NCBI GenBank assembly: GCA_037380725.1
Contig: JARRRL010000023.1
Location: forward strand, 1-60,257
Direction: 5' to 3'
Length of the DNA: 60,257 nucleotides
DNA from: JARRRL01 sp037380725
GTDB taxonomy: Bacteria > Pseudomonadota > Gammaproteobacteria > Pseudomonadales > JANQJO01
Part shown: piece after piece, positions 41,469 to 50,906 of the stretch
Numbering within the stretch: position 1 is the stretch's first letter
How the letters are laid out: each line of letters starts with the position of its first letter
Notes under the pieces: model-generated
Database searches by the model: none
Seen by the model: only the letters and a program-made list of their open reading frames with translations
What the model was told of the DNA's origin: nothing
Made by a program: the position numbers and the translations under genes

Positions 41469-44162
41469 TCAATCCGTCGAAATCGTGGCGTGATTGGTTG
41501 ACGCTTCACGTGGCAGGCGCGCCGTCACCCCCTCGCCAAACCCCCACGATGAGACCGCAATTTGCGTCACCGCGTAACTGCTTAACCAATTGGCGCATTT
41601 CACCACCGATAAAGCGGGTGTCACTAAATAACCCTGAATCGCATCACATCGCATTTTCTGTAATGCACCGAAACACAATTCATGCTCTACCCCTTCAGCA
41701 ATGACGGATAGACTCAGATCATGCGCCAATTCAATAATGGATTTGCAAATGATCATTTCTTGTTGTTTTGTACCACAGCGTGACACAAACCCTTTATCAA
41801 TTTTGATCAGATCAATCGGATAACGATTCAAATAAGCGATCGAGGTATAACCCGCTCCAAAATCATCCAAGGCAACACGAACCCCCAAGGCACGTAAACG
41901 CTCTAAGGTGCCCGCCGAACGCTCAATGTTTTCCAATAAAGTGCTTTCGGTAATTTCTAAGGTGATGGCGTTCGCGGGCGTACCACTGGCCGAAATAATA
42001 TTACTACATTCTTCAACAAAGGTCGGCGATCGCATTTGAATGGGTGACACATTAATGGAAATGCCCACGCTCTTTTCCAAAATCCCGGCGTCCACCCAGT
42101 CACGCCAGGTCCGGCAAGCGCGCGTAAACGCCCACAACCCCACATTATGAATAAAACCGCTTTCTTCCAACAAAGGAATAAATTCCACGGGAGAAATTAG
42201 ACCCAAAGACGGATGCCGCCAACGCAACAAGGCTTCGATGGTGAATAAAGAACCATTTTCAACGCGCACCGTGGGCTGAAACATTAAATAGAATTGATCT
42301 TGATCCAAAGCCGATTGTAAATCCGATTTCAATTGCGTTTTACGGCTGTAGATGGAATTCAGTCGCTTCGAATACACTTGGTAATTATTGCGTCCGGAAT
42401 CTTTGGCGTGATACAGCGCCAAATCCGCCTGTTTCATGATTTGATCCAAGGTTTTGCTGGACCCCGATACCGCCACCGCAATCCCAATACTGGCTGAAAC
42501 ATAAACATGCTGATCAACCAACGCAAACGCAGTGGACATGGCTTGAATGAGTTTATCGGCCACGCGACACACATCGTCTTGTTTGCCGTTTAGTCGCAGC
42601 AACACCACAAACTCATCTCCCCCCAGACGCGCCACCGCATCGGCTTCTCGCAACGAGCGCTTCAAGCGTAAGGCCACTTCTTTGAGCAGCAAATCACCCC
42701 GATCGTGACCCAGTGTATCGTTAATTTGTTTAAATCCATCTAAATCGATGTACAACAACGCAAAATCACTGAACCCGCGACGCGATCGGAGCAAACTTTG
42801 CGCCTGATCCATAAAATACCGTCGATTCATTAACCCCGTCAGCGTATCGGTTTCCGACATTTTGCGAAGGCTGTTTTCCAAACGCAGCTGATCCGTAATG
42901 TCCGTAAACGTCGCAATGAAACCATCCACTCCCGCACCCGCGTCATACAACGCTTTGGCGCGACATTTCACCCAGGTGACCACCCCCAAGGGCGAACACA
43001 GACGATAACGCCCTTCATAGGTATCCCCTTGCGACAAACGATAACGAATTTGCTCCAGCACATTACTGGTTTCTTCTCGGTGAATCACATCAATCCAATG
43101 TATGCCATAGAATTCTTCCGGTTGCATGCCGGTAAAATCACACAGCTGATCATTGACATAAATGCAGTTCCACTGATTATCCACTTGCATGATGCCCACC
43201 GGCGCTAATCGCGTCAGCACGCCAAACTGTTCACCCGTGAAATTATTGGCGTCACGCGACACCGTAAAACTACGCACCGGGGCGAATTGCAAGGTATAAC
43301 ACGAGCGCCCGCCAATGTTGATGTCATGGACGCGAATGCGTAAAGTCGTATCCGGCAAATCCACACCCCGAATGTTCACCGTAATCTGTTTACGCAGCGC
43401 ATCGCTGTGCTCAACAACGTCTTTTAATATTTTCGCCAACGAACGATACACACTGCGATCCAGCACCTCGCACAGTGGTTTACCCACAGCCAGACGGTCT
43501 TTAATGCGCAACATCAGATGCAAAGCCGCATTACAGAATAAGACGCTCTCATCCCGATCCACGACCAAAATACCTTCAAACGCACTGTCAAAAATACGAC
43601 GCACCCACAGAGCGTGATTCTCAAAAAACGTGGTGATGGCTAAACTCGTCCGTATGGTTGGCGTCATCATACGACCAAAACTATTGCTCAACGGCTTTAA
43701 TCGCGTGATCAAAGCATCGAGTTGGCGCATCGAGTCGTCATCCACAACCACGAGGATGGCGACCGCGCTTCCTTCTTGCGACGAAACCGGAAATGAATAC
43801 ACCACGCTGTCAGCACGTATTGTACTGGATGAACATTCAGCAAGCAGTTTTACATGAGAATCTTGCCAGATCGTCGCCGTCTCCGGCAATTCAAGCCAAC
43901 GAGTGAAATTCACAAAACCTTCACGCAACAAAGGCAAAAGCGCTTCATTTTCCCGAACCCAGCCCGCCACACAACGCCAACCCAGAGGCTGTTCTTCCTC
44001 GATAAATAACACCCCCGAGCGCGCCTCACACAAGCTCACGACCCCTCGGATAAAACACTCGCAAAAACGGATAATAGGAACATCTGGATTTTGAATGATC
44101 AAATTGTGCAATTCATTCACAGTTTGACGCAAAGCGTGATCATGTCGACGATTTTTATCCAT
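41469..44162 (-). CDS. PAS-GGDEF-EAL bifunctional c-di-GMP protein
   Basis: The product is about 897 aa and soluble. A GAF-like N-terminal region is followed by two PAS domains (FDSAFEGILVVDRDESVLFC near 210 and APVGIMQVDNQWNCIYVN near 335), then a GGDEF domain with intact RLGGDEFVV and a READ inhibitory site five residues before it, then an EAL domain with TIEALLRWRHP, SINVSPIQM, LEITEST and ALDDFGAGYTS. Both synthesis and hydrolysis of c-di-GMP are therefore possible, with product feedback. It lies downstream of cheB-cheR on the same strand, 82 bases away. The ATG at 44162 is preferred over an upstream TTG at 44249. Confidence 0.92.
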   Translation of the reverse strand: MDKNRRHDHALRQTVNELHNLIIQNPDVPIIRFCECFIRGVVSLCEARSGVLFIEEEQPLGWRCVAGWVRENEALLPLLREGFVNFTRWLELPETATIWQDSHVKLLAECSSSTIRADSVVYSFPVSSQEGSAVAILVVVDDDSMRQLDALITRLKPLSNSFGRMMTPTIRTSLAITTFFENHALWVRRIFDSAFEGILVVDRDESVLFCNAALHLMLRIKDRLAVGKPLCEVLDRSVYRSLAKILKDVVEHSDALRKQITVNIRGVDLPDTTLRIRVHDINIGGRSCYTLQFAPVRSFTVSRDANNFTGEQFGVLTRLAPVGIMQVDNQWNCIYVNDQLCDFTGMQPEEFYGIHWIDVIHREETSNVLEQIRYRLSQGDTYEGRYRLCSPLGVVTWVKCRAKALYDAGAGVDGFIATFTDITDQLRLENSLRKMSETDTLTGLMNRRYFMDQAQSLLRSRRGFSDFALLYIDLDGFKQINDTLGHDRGDLLLKEVALRLKRSLREADAVARLGGDEFVVLLRLNGKQDDVCRVADKLIQAMSTAFALVDQHVYVSASIGIAVAVSGSSKTLDQIMKQADLALYHAKDSGRNNYQVYSKRLNSIYSRKTQLKSDLQSALDQDQFYLMFQPTVRVENGSLFTIEALLRWRHPSLGLISPVEFIPLLEESGFIHNVGLWAFTRACRTWRDWVDAGILEKSVGISINVSPIQMRSPTFVEECSNIISASGTPANAITLEITESTLLENIERSAGTLERLRALGVRVALDDFGAGYTSIAYLNRYPIDLIKIDKGFVSRCGTKQQEMIICKSIIELAHDLSLSVIAEGVEHELCFGALQKMRCDAIQGYLVTPALSVVKCANWLSSYAVTQIAVSSWGFGEGVTARLPREASTNHATISTD

Positions 44163-44433
44163 GAATTCGCTCACGATAGTCACAATAACTCGTATTTCAC
44201 ACGGCCAGCTCGTCTTAGCGCCGGTCTCTCCCAGGGGCTGGCGTCTCAATGTTAATCATACCAACATATAGCCTAATTTCATATTTTAAATATTTTTTAA
44301 TAGAAAACAGCGAACGAGACTGTGCAACGTCATACACAATTGTTATCGTACGACAACCGTTTTCTCGCGCTTGAGCTTACAACCCCAAGGGCTAACCTGA
44401 CATCAAGCCCGACAGCAGTGAAGGAGTCCGCCC

Positions 44434-45264
44434 GTGTCGCAGCAAACAGATGTTCACAATCACAGCAAGCCCCCCACACACCAGCAACCCTCTTCCCGTT
44501 CGGATCAACCCTGGCTGAATCACCCCGCTTATTTAAAGTGGCTGCGTGATTTTTTCCGGGCATTATTCGACTTCGAATTTCACGAATCCGTAACGGTAAG
44601 AATGCTTCCCTTGGTCTACACCATCGGTATTTTCGCCAGTGCTGTCTTTGCCCTATACGCCATTGTCAATGCGTTTTTAACTTCCTTCTGGCATGGCTTG
44701 GGTTTTTTGTTTGTGCTGGGACCGCTGGCATTTTTATTTTGTATTACTGCATTACGCAGCACATTGGAATTTTTTTCAGCCGTCTTCCGGATTCAACAAG
44801 TCATGCAGCAATTGCTGAGCACCGTCAAAGGGTTACACTCCGAGCTGGCTCGTATTCACAACGATATGGAACACGTGGCTGAAGGGGTGGACAATGTGGC
44901 CAAGCAAACGAGCAACATCACCCATTCGGTCAACGAAGTCAAAGCCGTTCTGGAAGCATTCTCAGGCATAACCAATCGAATCCCTTTCTTTCGCAAACCG
45001 AAGAAAATCAATCGACAAAAACAATGGGCTGAAGCGCCGTTGCCACAACCCTTTAACGTAACGGATGTACAGGACGGTGTAGCGCCACCGGATTCAGGCA
45101 CGCATTTCGATCAGGCGCGGCAGGCTGATCCAACGCACAACACGCAGCAAACCCACAGCAATACGCCAAGCAATACGACTCAGAGCGATGCGCCGTCGCC
45201 TCAAAACACCTCTGAGCGCGCCGTAGATCAGGCAGACACACGCTCACTGGATACAATCTCGTGA
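44434..45264 (+). CDS. DUF4282 membrane protein with disordered tail
   Basis: The product is 276 aa. Residues 35-115 match the DUF4282 pattern: FFRALFDFEFHESVTVRML then two membrane helices (LVYTIGIFASAVFALYAIV and GLGFLFVLGPLAFLFCITAL). A coiled-coil segment (LHSELARIHNDMEHVAEGVDNV) with methyl-accepting-like heptads follows, and the last 90 residues are Gln/Ser/Thr/Asp-rich and disordered. The function of the family is unknown. GAAGGAG lies before the start codon. Antisense frames in this region are shadows. Confidence 0.78.
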   Translation: MSQQTDVHNHSKPPTHQQPSSRSDQPWLNHPAYLKWLRDFFRALFDFEFHESVTVRMLPLVYTIGIFASAVFALYAIVNAFLTSFWHGLGFLFVLGPLAFLFCITALRSTLEFFSAVFRIQQVMQQLLSTVKGLHSELARIHNDMEHVAEGVDNVAKQTSNITHSVNEVKAVLEAFSGITNRIPFFRKPKKINRQKQWAEAPLPQPFNVTDVQDGVAPPDSGTHFDQARQADPTHNTQQTHSNTPSNTTQSDAPSPQNTSERAVDQADTRSLDTIS

Positions 45265-45380
45265 CTCGACACACGACACTGCTCCCCTTATCATGACTCA
45301 GCGGTCGCACTGCCCATCAGCGCAACGATCAACAGCACAACGATTCAGTAACACTGCATACGAACATCAAAAGGAAAATA

Positions 45381-46097
45381 ATGAAAAAGAACACGGTGAG
45401 CAACCCATCAACGATATCGCCGAACGCGATCAAAACCATGTTGAGTTTACAAGAACAGATCAACCAACGTATTGCTCCAAACTGGCGCGACAAGCAGAAC
45501 CCGTGGTATCGGGCGATTTGGACAGAATGCGCCGAGTTAATGGAACACCACGGCTGGAAATGGTGGAAACAGCAGACGAAAAATCAAGCACAAATCTGCT
45601 TGGAACTGGTGGATATTTGGCATTTTGGACTCAGCGACCTGCTGCAAGCCGAACCCGACATCCATGCCTGCACAGAGACCATCCTTTCTACGCTATCCGA
45701 CCTGCCTGCCCCAAGCTCAACAGAACACGCACCATCATCCGATTTATTTTTACGACAAATCGAGCGATTGGCTGCTCATTGCTTGAGCACTCAGCGCTTT
45801 GACCTGGTGTCGTTTTTTGAAACTATGGCGCACGCGCAACTGACCTTTGACTCCCTCTTTGAACAATACGTCGGGAAAAATGTTTTGAATCGCTTTCGTC
45901 AAGACCACGGCTATCAAGAAGGGACCTATCAAAAACAATGGGGCAAATACGAAGACAACGAACACCTGGCAGAGCTGTTTCAACAGCTCGATTTCAGCGC
46001 TGACGACCTGAATGAACAACTGTACCGACAACTACAAACTCGCTACAGCATGCACACGGACGCCGCGCTGAATCACGCGTCAAAAGTCGCGCCGTAA
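45381..46097 (+). CDS. dUTP diphosphatase (all-alpha, dimeric type)
   Basis: The 238-aa product fits the dUTPase_2/MazG-like all-alpha NTP pyrophosphohydrolase family. It has WYRAIWTECAELMEHHGWKWWK with the metal-binding Glu pair, and QICLELVDIWHFGLS with the second Glu-x-x-Asp pair. KNVLNRFRQDHGYQEGTYQKQW is a further signature of the family. It hydrolyses dUTP to dUMP and pyrophosphate. AAAAGGAAAAT precedes the ATG. Its 3' end overlaps the convergent acidic-protein gene by 18 bases. Confidence 0.88.
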   Translation: MKKNTVSNPSTISPNAIKTMLSLQEQINQRIAPNWRDKQNPWYRAIWTECAELMEHHGWKWWKQQTKNQAQICLELVDIWHFGLSDLLQAEPDIHACTETILSTLSDLPAPSSTEHAPSSDLFLRQIERLAAHCLSTQRFDLVSFFETMAHAQLTFDSLFEQYVGKNVLNRFRQDHGYQEGTYQKQWGKYEDNEHLAELFQQLDFSADDLNEQLYRQLQTRYSMHTDAALNHASKVAP

Positions 46098-48287
46098 AAA
46101 GGTAAACCGATCACCTTCCATCAAGACAACAACCCGCTGACGCGTCCAATCAATATCCCACACTTGCAACACACACCACATCTGATCGGGCGCACTGTGT
46201 GGTGTGCGTAAGGTATACTGCACACCATCATATTCAACCACCACCACCGGCAAGGCCAATCGCTTCGCCATCAATGCAAACGCTTCTTGCGACGATGTCG
46301 CCTGACGATGATAGGGGTTTTCTGATAACAAGCGATTCGATACATCGCGAATTGGCTCTTCCACCCCTTTAACAAACTGCAACTGACCCATACGATTTTG
46401 GCTAAGAATACGCATTTTCCGCGCACAACGAGCCAAAGCCCCGCGTAAAGCCGGCAAAACACCCCCTACCGCAGTCTCACACAAGGCAGATAAATTCGCC
46501 GGTGGCATCAACTCCAGCGCCGTCAGCCACAAACACCGACGATACGCTTCACCGTCATCATCCTGAAGCGCATACTGATGATATTCCAGCAACATCTGAG
46601 CAATAAACTGTTGATCATCTTCGTCGCCAATTTCCTCATCACGAGCGGCCAACCATTGACCAAATCGCTCCTGAAACGCCTCGCGTCGAACGGCCACCAA
46701 ATCTTCATGAGTGAGCGCTTTTTCTGCTCCGCGAAGCTGCGATTCTGATTCATCCTCCTGCAGCTCATCTTTCGAATCAGCATGCTCGGCGCTGTCCAGT
46801 GACTTTTTGCTTTGACTTTTCCCCACACCCTTAGTGTTTTCTTTTTCTTTGGGCTTTTCTACGATCAATCCGCGTCGATCCATGGTGGGTATGGGCGCAA
46901 CACCACCAAAAAACCCCCCACCAAACCCCACAAACGCCAGCGATCCCATGAATCCCTGCTGCCCGGCAAATTGTGAAAGCCCTTGAAGGTTATTTTGAAA
47001 CTGCTCGATCGCCGTTAAATGCTCTTGAACGCGCTCTTGCTGCGCAAGTTCCTCACGTTCAGCCAAATAGCTCTCAACGCTGTCATCCCGTCGAGCACGA
47101 GCATCCGCCGCTGCTTCATCTTGTGATTCAATCTGCTCGCGCTGTGATTCAATCTGCTCGCGAAGATCGGCACCGGTCTGTCCGGACACGCCCACATGGC
47201 TTTTTTTACTTTTCTGCTCTACATTACCCGCCTTCTCCTCACTGTCTTCAGGCGCGACATATTCACCACGCGAGCGACCTTGTCCCGAATCACCGCTACT
47301 ACCACCTCCAAAACTGTTCTCACCGATGTAGTCATCGCCATCTTCCAACAGCATTTCGCCATCAGCGCCACCCTCTTCCGACAGCTCATCCTCTGCTTCT
47401 ATCTCTTCCAACCGTTGATCGTGTTCCAGTGCCTGTTCCTGCTCAATCTCAATTTCGCGCTCTTCAAAACGTTCGTTTTCATGTTGATCCCACGAAGAAT
47501 TCGGGTCACCGGTACCAGCGTCATTGGCAGGTATTGCCTCCTGTCCAGATTCCTGTAAGTCAATGTGCCCTCGAGAACGACCCTGTCCCGCGTCACTATC
47601 CATGGTCGAGTGTTCACGATTCAGTGCATATTCCACAACGGTATCGCCATCGAGCGCTTCTTCCAAGAGTGACTCAGACTGGTTGTCAATACTTTCTAAA
47701 AAATCACTGTCTTCATCCGCATCGCCCTCATCCAGCGCCTCGTCACGGGCAAGCACTCGCTCCGCCTCCAATTCCTCCTGACGTTCTTCGTGACGATTGT
47801 CCTCCGCATCGTCATACCAATCGTGCTGATCGTCATCATCGTCGTGTAAAAAAGCCAGCACATCGAACTCTTCGGCCATCCGATCCAATTCGTCCTGGTC
47901 TGTCATGTCCGGCTCGAAATCTTGCTCAGAGGCACCAGCCTCATCGAAACCCGCTTCGTTGGACGCATGGTTCGATCCATTGTTGTTATTCTGGATCTCG
48001 ATACCCGTCTCTTCATTCCGTGCCGACCAGTAATCCAGTAAACGCTCTTGGCCACTCGAACTGGTGCTATTACCACCCGATTCGCCACTCTGCCCGCCCC
48101 CAAAGTCCGTGTTCGCACCGCCGTCCGCACCACCTTCTGATCCGTCTTCATCACCACGAATCAATTCTTCTTCAAACAGTTCAGCTTCATTTAATTCTTC
48201 AAACGTGTCACCAAACTCAGCCTGTTCGTTGACCACTGAAGTTTCGCCCGCTTGCTTCGCTGCATTATCGATGATCTTTAAGTCCAT
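46080..48287 (-). CDS. Very acidic 735-aa protein of unknown function
   Basis: No family is recognised. The first 450 residues are strongly acidic and low-complexity (runs of Asp/Glu, with repeated GQGRSRG, GGGQSGESGG and EQIESQ motifs). A hydrophobic glycine-rich patch (GSLAFVGFGGGFFGGVAP) lies near residue 460. Residues 530-735 look like a folded domain (EAYRRCLWLTALELMPPANL, ENPYHRQATSSQEAFALMAK, VVVVEYDGVQYTLRTPHSAP). No signal peptide is seen. Acidic disorder plus a C-terminal domain is found in secreted effectors and in some DNA-mimic or chaperone-like proteins; none is proven here. A long antisense frame (46973-48232) is a compositional shadow. A triple-palindrome operator candidate lies 134 bases upstream. 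Confidence 0.65.
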   Translation of the reverse strand: MDLKIIDNAAKQAGETSVVNEQAEFGDTFEELNEAELFEEELIRGDEDGSEGGADGGANTDFGGGQSGESGGNSTSSSGQERLLDYWSARNEETGIEIQNNNNGSNHASNEAGFDEAGASEQDFEPDMTDQDELDRMAEEFDVLAFLHDDDDDQHDWYDDAEDNRHEERQEELEAERVLARDEALDEGDADEDSDFLESIDNQSESLLEEALDGDTVVEYALNREHSTMDSDAGQGRSRGHIDLQESGQEAIPANDAGTGDPNSSWDQHENERFEEREIEIEQEQALEHDQRLEEIEAEDELSEEGGADGEMLLEDGDDYIGENSFGGGSSGDSGQGRSRGEYVAPEDSEEKAGNVEQKSKKSHVGVSGQTGADLREQIESQREQIESQDEAAADARARRDDSVESYLAEREELAQQERVQEHLTAIEQFQNNLQGLSQFAGQQGFMGSLAFVGFGGGFFGGVAPIPTMDRRGLIVEKPKEKENTKGVGKSQSKKSLDSAEHADSKDELQEDESESQLRGAEKALTHEDLVAVRREAFQERFGQWLAARDEEIGDEDDQQFIAQMLLEYHQYALQDDDGEAYRRCLWLTALELMPPANLSALCETAVGGVLPALRGALARCARKMRILSQNRMGQLQFVKGVEEPIRDVSNRLLSENPYHRQATSSQEAFALMAKRLALPVVVVEYDGVQYTLRTPHSAPDQMWCVLQVWDIDWTRQRVVVLMEGDRFTFLRRDF
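47115..47165. repeat. 21-bp tandem duplication in acidic gene
   Basis: GATTCAATCTGCTCGCG with linking CTGT is duplicated in frame and gives EQIESQ twice. Longer diverged in-gene repeats (CGACCTTGTCCCG near 47275 and CGACCCTGTCCCG near 47577) encode the two GQGRSRG motifs. Confidence 0.8.
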
Positions 48288-48300
48288 GAGATAGCTCGCT

Positions 48301-48932
48301 CATTGCAAAGAAAACATATGCTCTAATATCAATTCATCTAAATTCTCATCTATATTTAAACTGCTTACTCATCAAACGATTATCATAAACTGAGGTATCA
48401 TGAACGACAGTGTCTCCCTGGGATCACAGTGTGATCACGCTGTGATCATACATAGCAAAACGATAACGCAGTCAGTAAGCTCAGCCAAGCTCCCTTAAAA
48501 CTAATCGTAATTCACATTTATTTTTTGAACGATTCGACTACTCTATTTACAACATCTACTTACACTCGACTCGCCTTTAAAGCGTATTTCAAGTGCTCTC
48601 CCAACACACACAACTCCCAACATAACCGAAACAGGGAACATAAACATCACTTTAAGTAGCAATTTTTCCTGTGATTCTGTTAACAAAGCGATATAGAATG
48701 CCTTCCACTTGCTATGATCCTATTCAAGGGCCGCGCGTACAGTTACACACCGGCACAAAATTGCTACCACATAACACACTCCGACATCCGTCGCACTCAT
48801 CATGCATCACAGTTGAGATTTGCACATGTCTGAACAATAATTCGCTCCAACACCATGTTAACCGGATTGTTCGTTGGATGGTGTACATACGCGTATTCAT
48901 GAACCAACAGCGAACTTTAATGGACGCCAATA
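48301..48932. other. Intergenic region, acidic gene to M18 peptidase
   Basis: This 630-base AT-rich gap between divergent genes has no supported gene. Apart from the GTGATCAC cluster at 48422-48447 I see no strong structure; a 94-codon plus frame (48671-48955) is not convincing. Confidence 0.5.
48422..48447. promoter_or_regulatory. Operator-like cluster of GATCAC/GTGATC half-sites
   Basis: GATCAC (48422-48427), the palindrome GTGATCAC (48431-48438) and GTGATC (48442-48447) form a nearly symmetric 26-bp element centred on the middle palindrome. The outer half-sites are about one helical turn from the centre, as expected for cooperative repressor binding. It lies 134 bases before the acidic-protein gene. 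Confidence 0.5.
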
Positions 48933-50831
48933 ATGCAGATCAATCGATTCTGTGAGGGTTTACTCAACTTTCTCCAGGCATCACCGACCCCTTTTCATGC
49001 AACACAAACCATGGCGCTAGCCCTCAAACAAGCTGGCTTCGAGTACTTAGATGAGCACGCCGACTGGAGACGCCTCAGTCGCGGGGATTACTTCACGACG
49101 CGTAACGATGCTTCCATCATCGCTTTTCGTCTTGGAGAACCCCACCAAAACGGCAGCGACGCCTACGCGCCCAATCGATCACCACATCGTTCACAACTGG
49201 GTTTCAATATGATCGGCGCTCATACAGATAGCCCCGGATTAAAGGTAAAACCCAATCCCGATCTGTGTCGCAGTGGTTACTGGCAGTGGGGCGTCGAAGT
49301 GTACGGCGGTGCCCTCATGCACCCGTGGTTTGATCGAGATTTATCCGTCGCCGGGCGCGTTCACTATTCGTGGACTGCACCGCCCCGGACAGTCCATATG
49401 GGCTATCGTTGGCAATGCGGATCGCGTCCTCGTCGTCCTCATAGCCCATAAACAACACCACACACGCTCAAACGGGTTTTACTGGAACATCTCAGCCAGA
49501 TTGCACATCAATTGCCGCAGGAAATCCTGGATTTTGATCTGTTTTTGTACGACACCCAAGCGCCTCGCCTCATTGGCATGGAGCAAGAATTTATTGCCAG
49601 CGCCCGGCTGGATAACCTACTCAGTTGCTATATTGGCCTATTGAGCCTGCTAAACGCTGACCCGAAACAGCGAAGCCTGTTGGTCTGCAACGACCACGAA
49701 GAAATAGGCAGTCAATCAGCCTGCGGCGCCCAAGGTCCGTTTTTAGCCGACACATTACGACGCCTCTTTACCTCACACGAACAATACTGTCGATGCATCG
49801 CACAGTCTTTTTTCGTGTCGGTGGATAACGCGCACGCGATTCACCCCAATTACCCAAACCAACACGACCCTCAGCACGCTCCGATGATGAGCCACGGGCC
49901 AGCCATAAAAATAAACGCCAACCAGCGTTACGCGACAACCAGCGAGACCAGCGCCATCCTTCAGCACCTCGCGCAAACCTTGCAGGTTCCCACTCAAACG
50001 TTTGTCAGCCGCTCAGATCTGGCTTGCGGCAGCACCATTGGTCCGATCACCAGCACCAAAATTGGTGTAAAAACCGTTGACATTGGCATCCCACAACTCG
50101 GCATGCACTCGCCGCGCGAACTGGCCAGTAAAACTGATGCACACGATTTATATCGATTGCTCAACGGCTTCTTGAATATGTCCACGCCATACTTTAATGG
50201 CGGGATTCGCACCGGCATACTGGATCACACCAAACACAGCCACACGCCTCTGGATAATCACGACGCGCTTGACCATACGGCAGCGCCCTGCCCTCCAGAC
50301 TCCGATCTCAGTTCGCCTTTCAGCCCCACCTTCTCAGAAGGCTCAGAACAGCATCAGAGCAAACGCGATAACAACGACGACTTTAGCGACAACAATTACG
50401 ACTTTAACAACAAAAACAACGCTACTGACGACACTTTCACTGATAACAAGATCACTGACGACAAGGTCACTGATAACAATGCCATCGATGATGACAACAA
50501 CGCCTTCGACACCAAAAACCGCACACCGCGTAAGCGACGAACCCCTCGAGGAACGTCTCGAGGAGCATCCCGAGGAGAACGTAACCGCAACCATGCATCA
50601 CCACGCAGTACTGTGCAACACGCTCAACATGACACCGATCAAACGCCATTGCAGCCAGAAGCATCGCAGTCAGAAGCATTGCAGTCAGAAGCATTGCAGT
50701 CGAAAACAGTGCACTCAGAAGACAAGCCAGAGGAAAACACCAACCCAGCAAGCACAGAAGCAAGCCGGGAGCACGACGCTTCTCACGTCGACGCTTCTCA
50801 AGTCGACTCCAAAACGGAGGATTCCCAATAG
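48933..50831 (+). pseudogene. apeB: M18-family aspartyl aminopeptidase, interrupted, extended tail
   Basis: The first part (48933-49451) reads MQINRFCEGLLNFLQASPTPFHA, then GAHTDSPGLKVKP (metal-binding His-x-Asp) and GVEVYGGALMHPWFDRDLSVAGRV, clear M18 motifs. A TAA stop ends it at 49449-49451. The same frame resumes with LLEHLSQIAHQLPQEILDFDLF, CNDHEEIGSQSACGAQGP and MSHGPAIKIN, the rest of the metal site, to the usual family end near 50220. The block normally between these parts (RPIAVIPNLAIHLNRE-type) is absent and replaced by unrelated residues, so about 40 residues appear lost. A further 195-residue low-complexity tail follows (Asn/Asp repeats, an Arg-rich stretch, then LQSEALQSEALQSK-type repeats). 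M18 enzymes remove N-terminal acidic residues from peptides. Confidence 0.75.
50640..50705. repeat. 15-bp tandem repeats in M18 tail
   Basis: GCAGTCAGAAGCATT is repeated about three times, with diverged copies on each side, giving QSEAL pentapeptides. An ACTGATAAC/ACTGACGAC repeat set lies earlier in the tail at about 50415-50480. Confidence 0.85.
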
Positions 50832-50906
50832 CCGTATTTGCAACTGCAAAGACCCAGCCCTGGGACAGGTCATATCGTGTAGCGCGTAACAGCAGTACCG
50901 GTGACG

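Noticed and set aside
46973..48232. Plus-strand 419-codon frame rich in His, Arg and Pro
   Set aside because: It is the reverse complement of the Asp/Glu-rich minus-strand gene; its composition is explained by that.
48671..48955. Plus-strand 94-codon frame before the M18 gene
   Set aside because: No motif or ribosome binding site; it overlaps the real M18 start.
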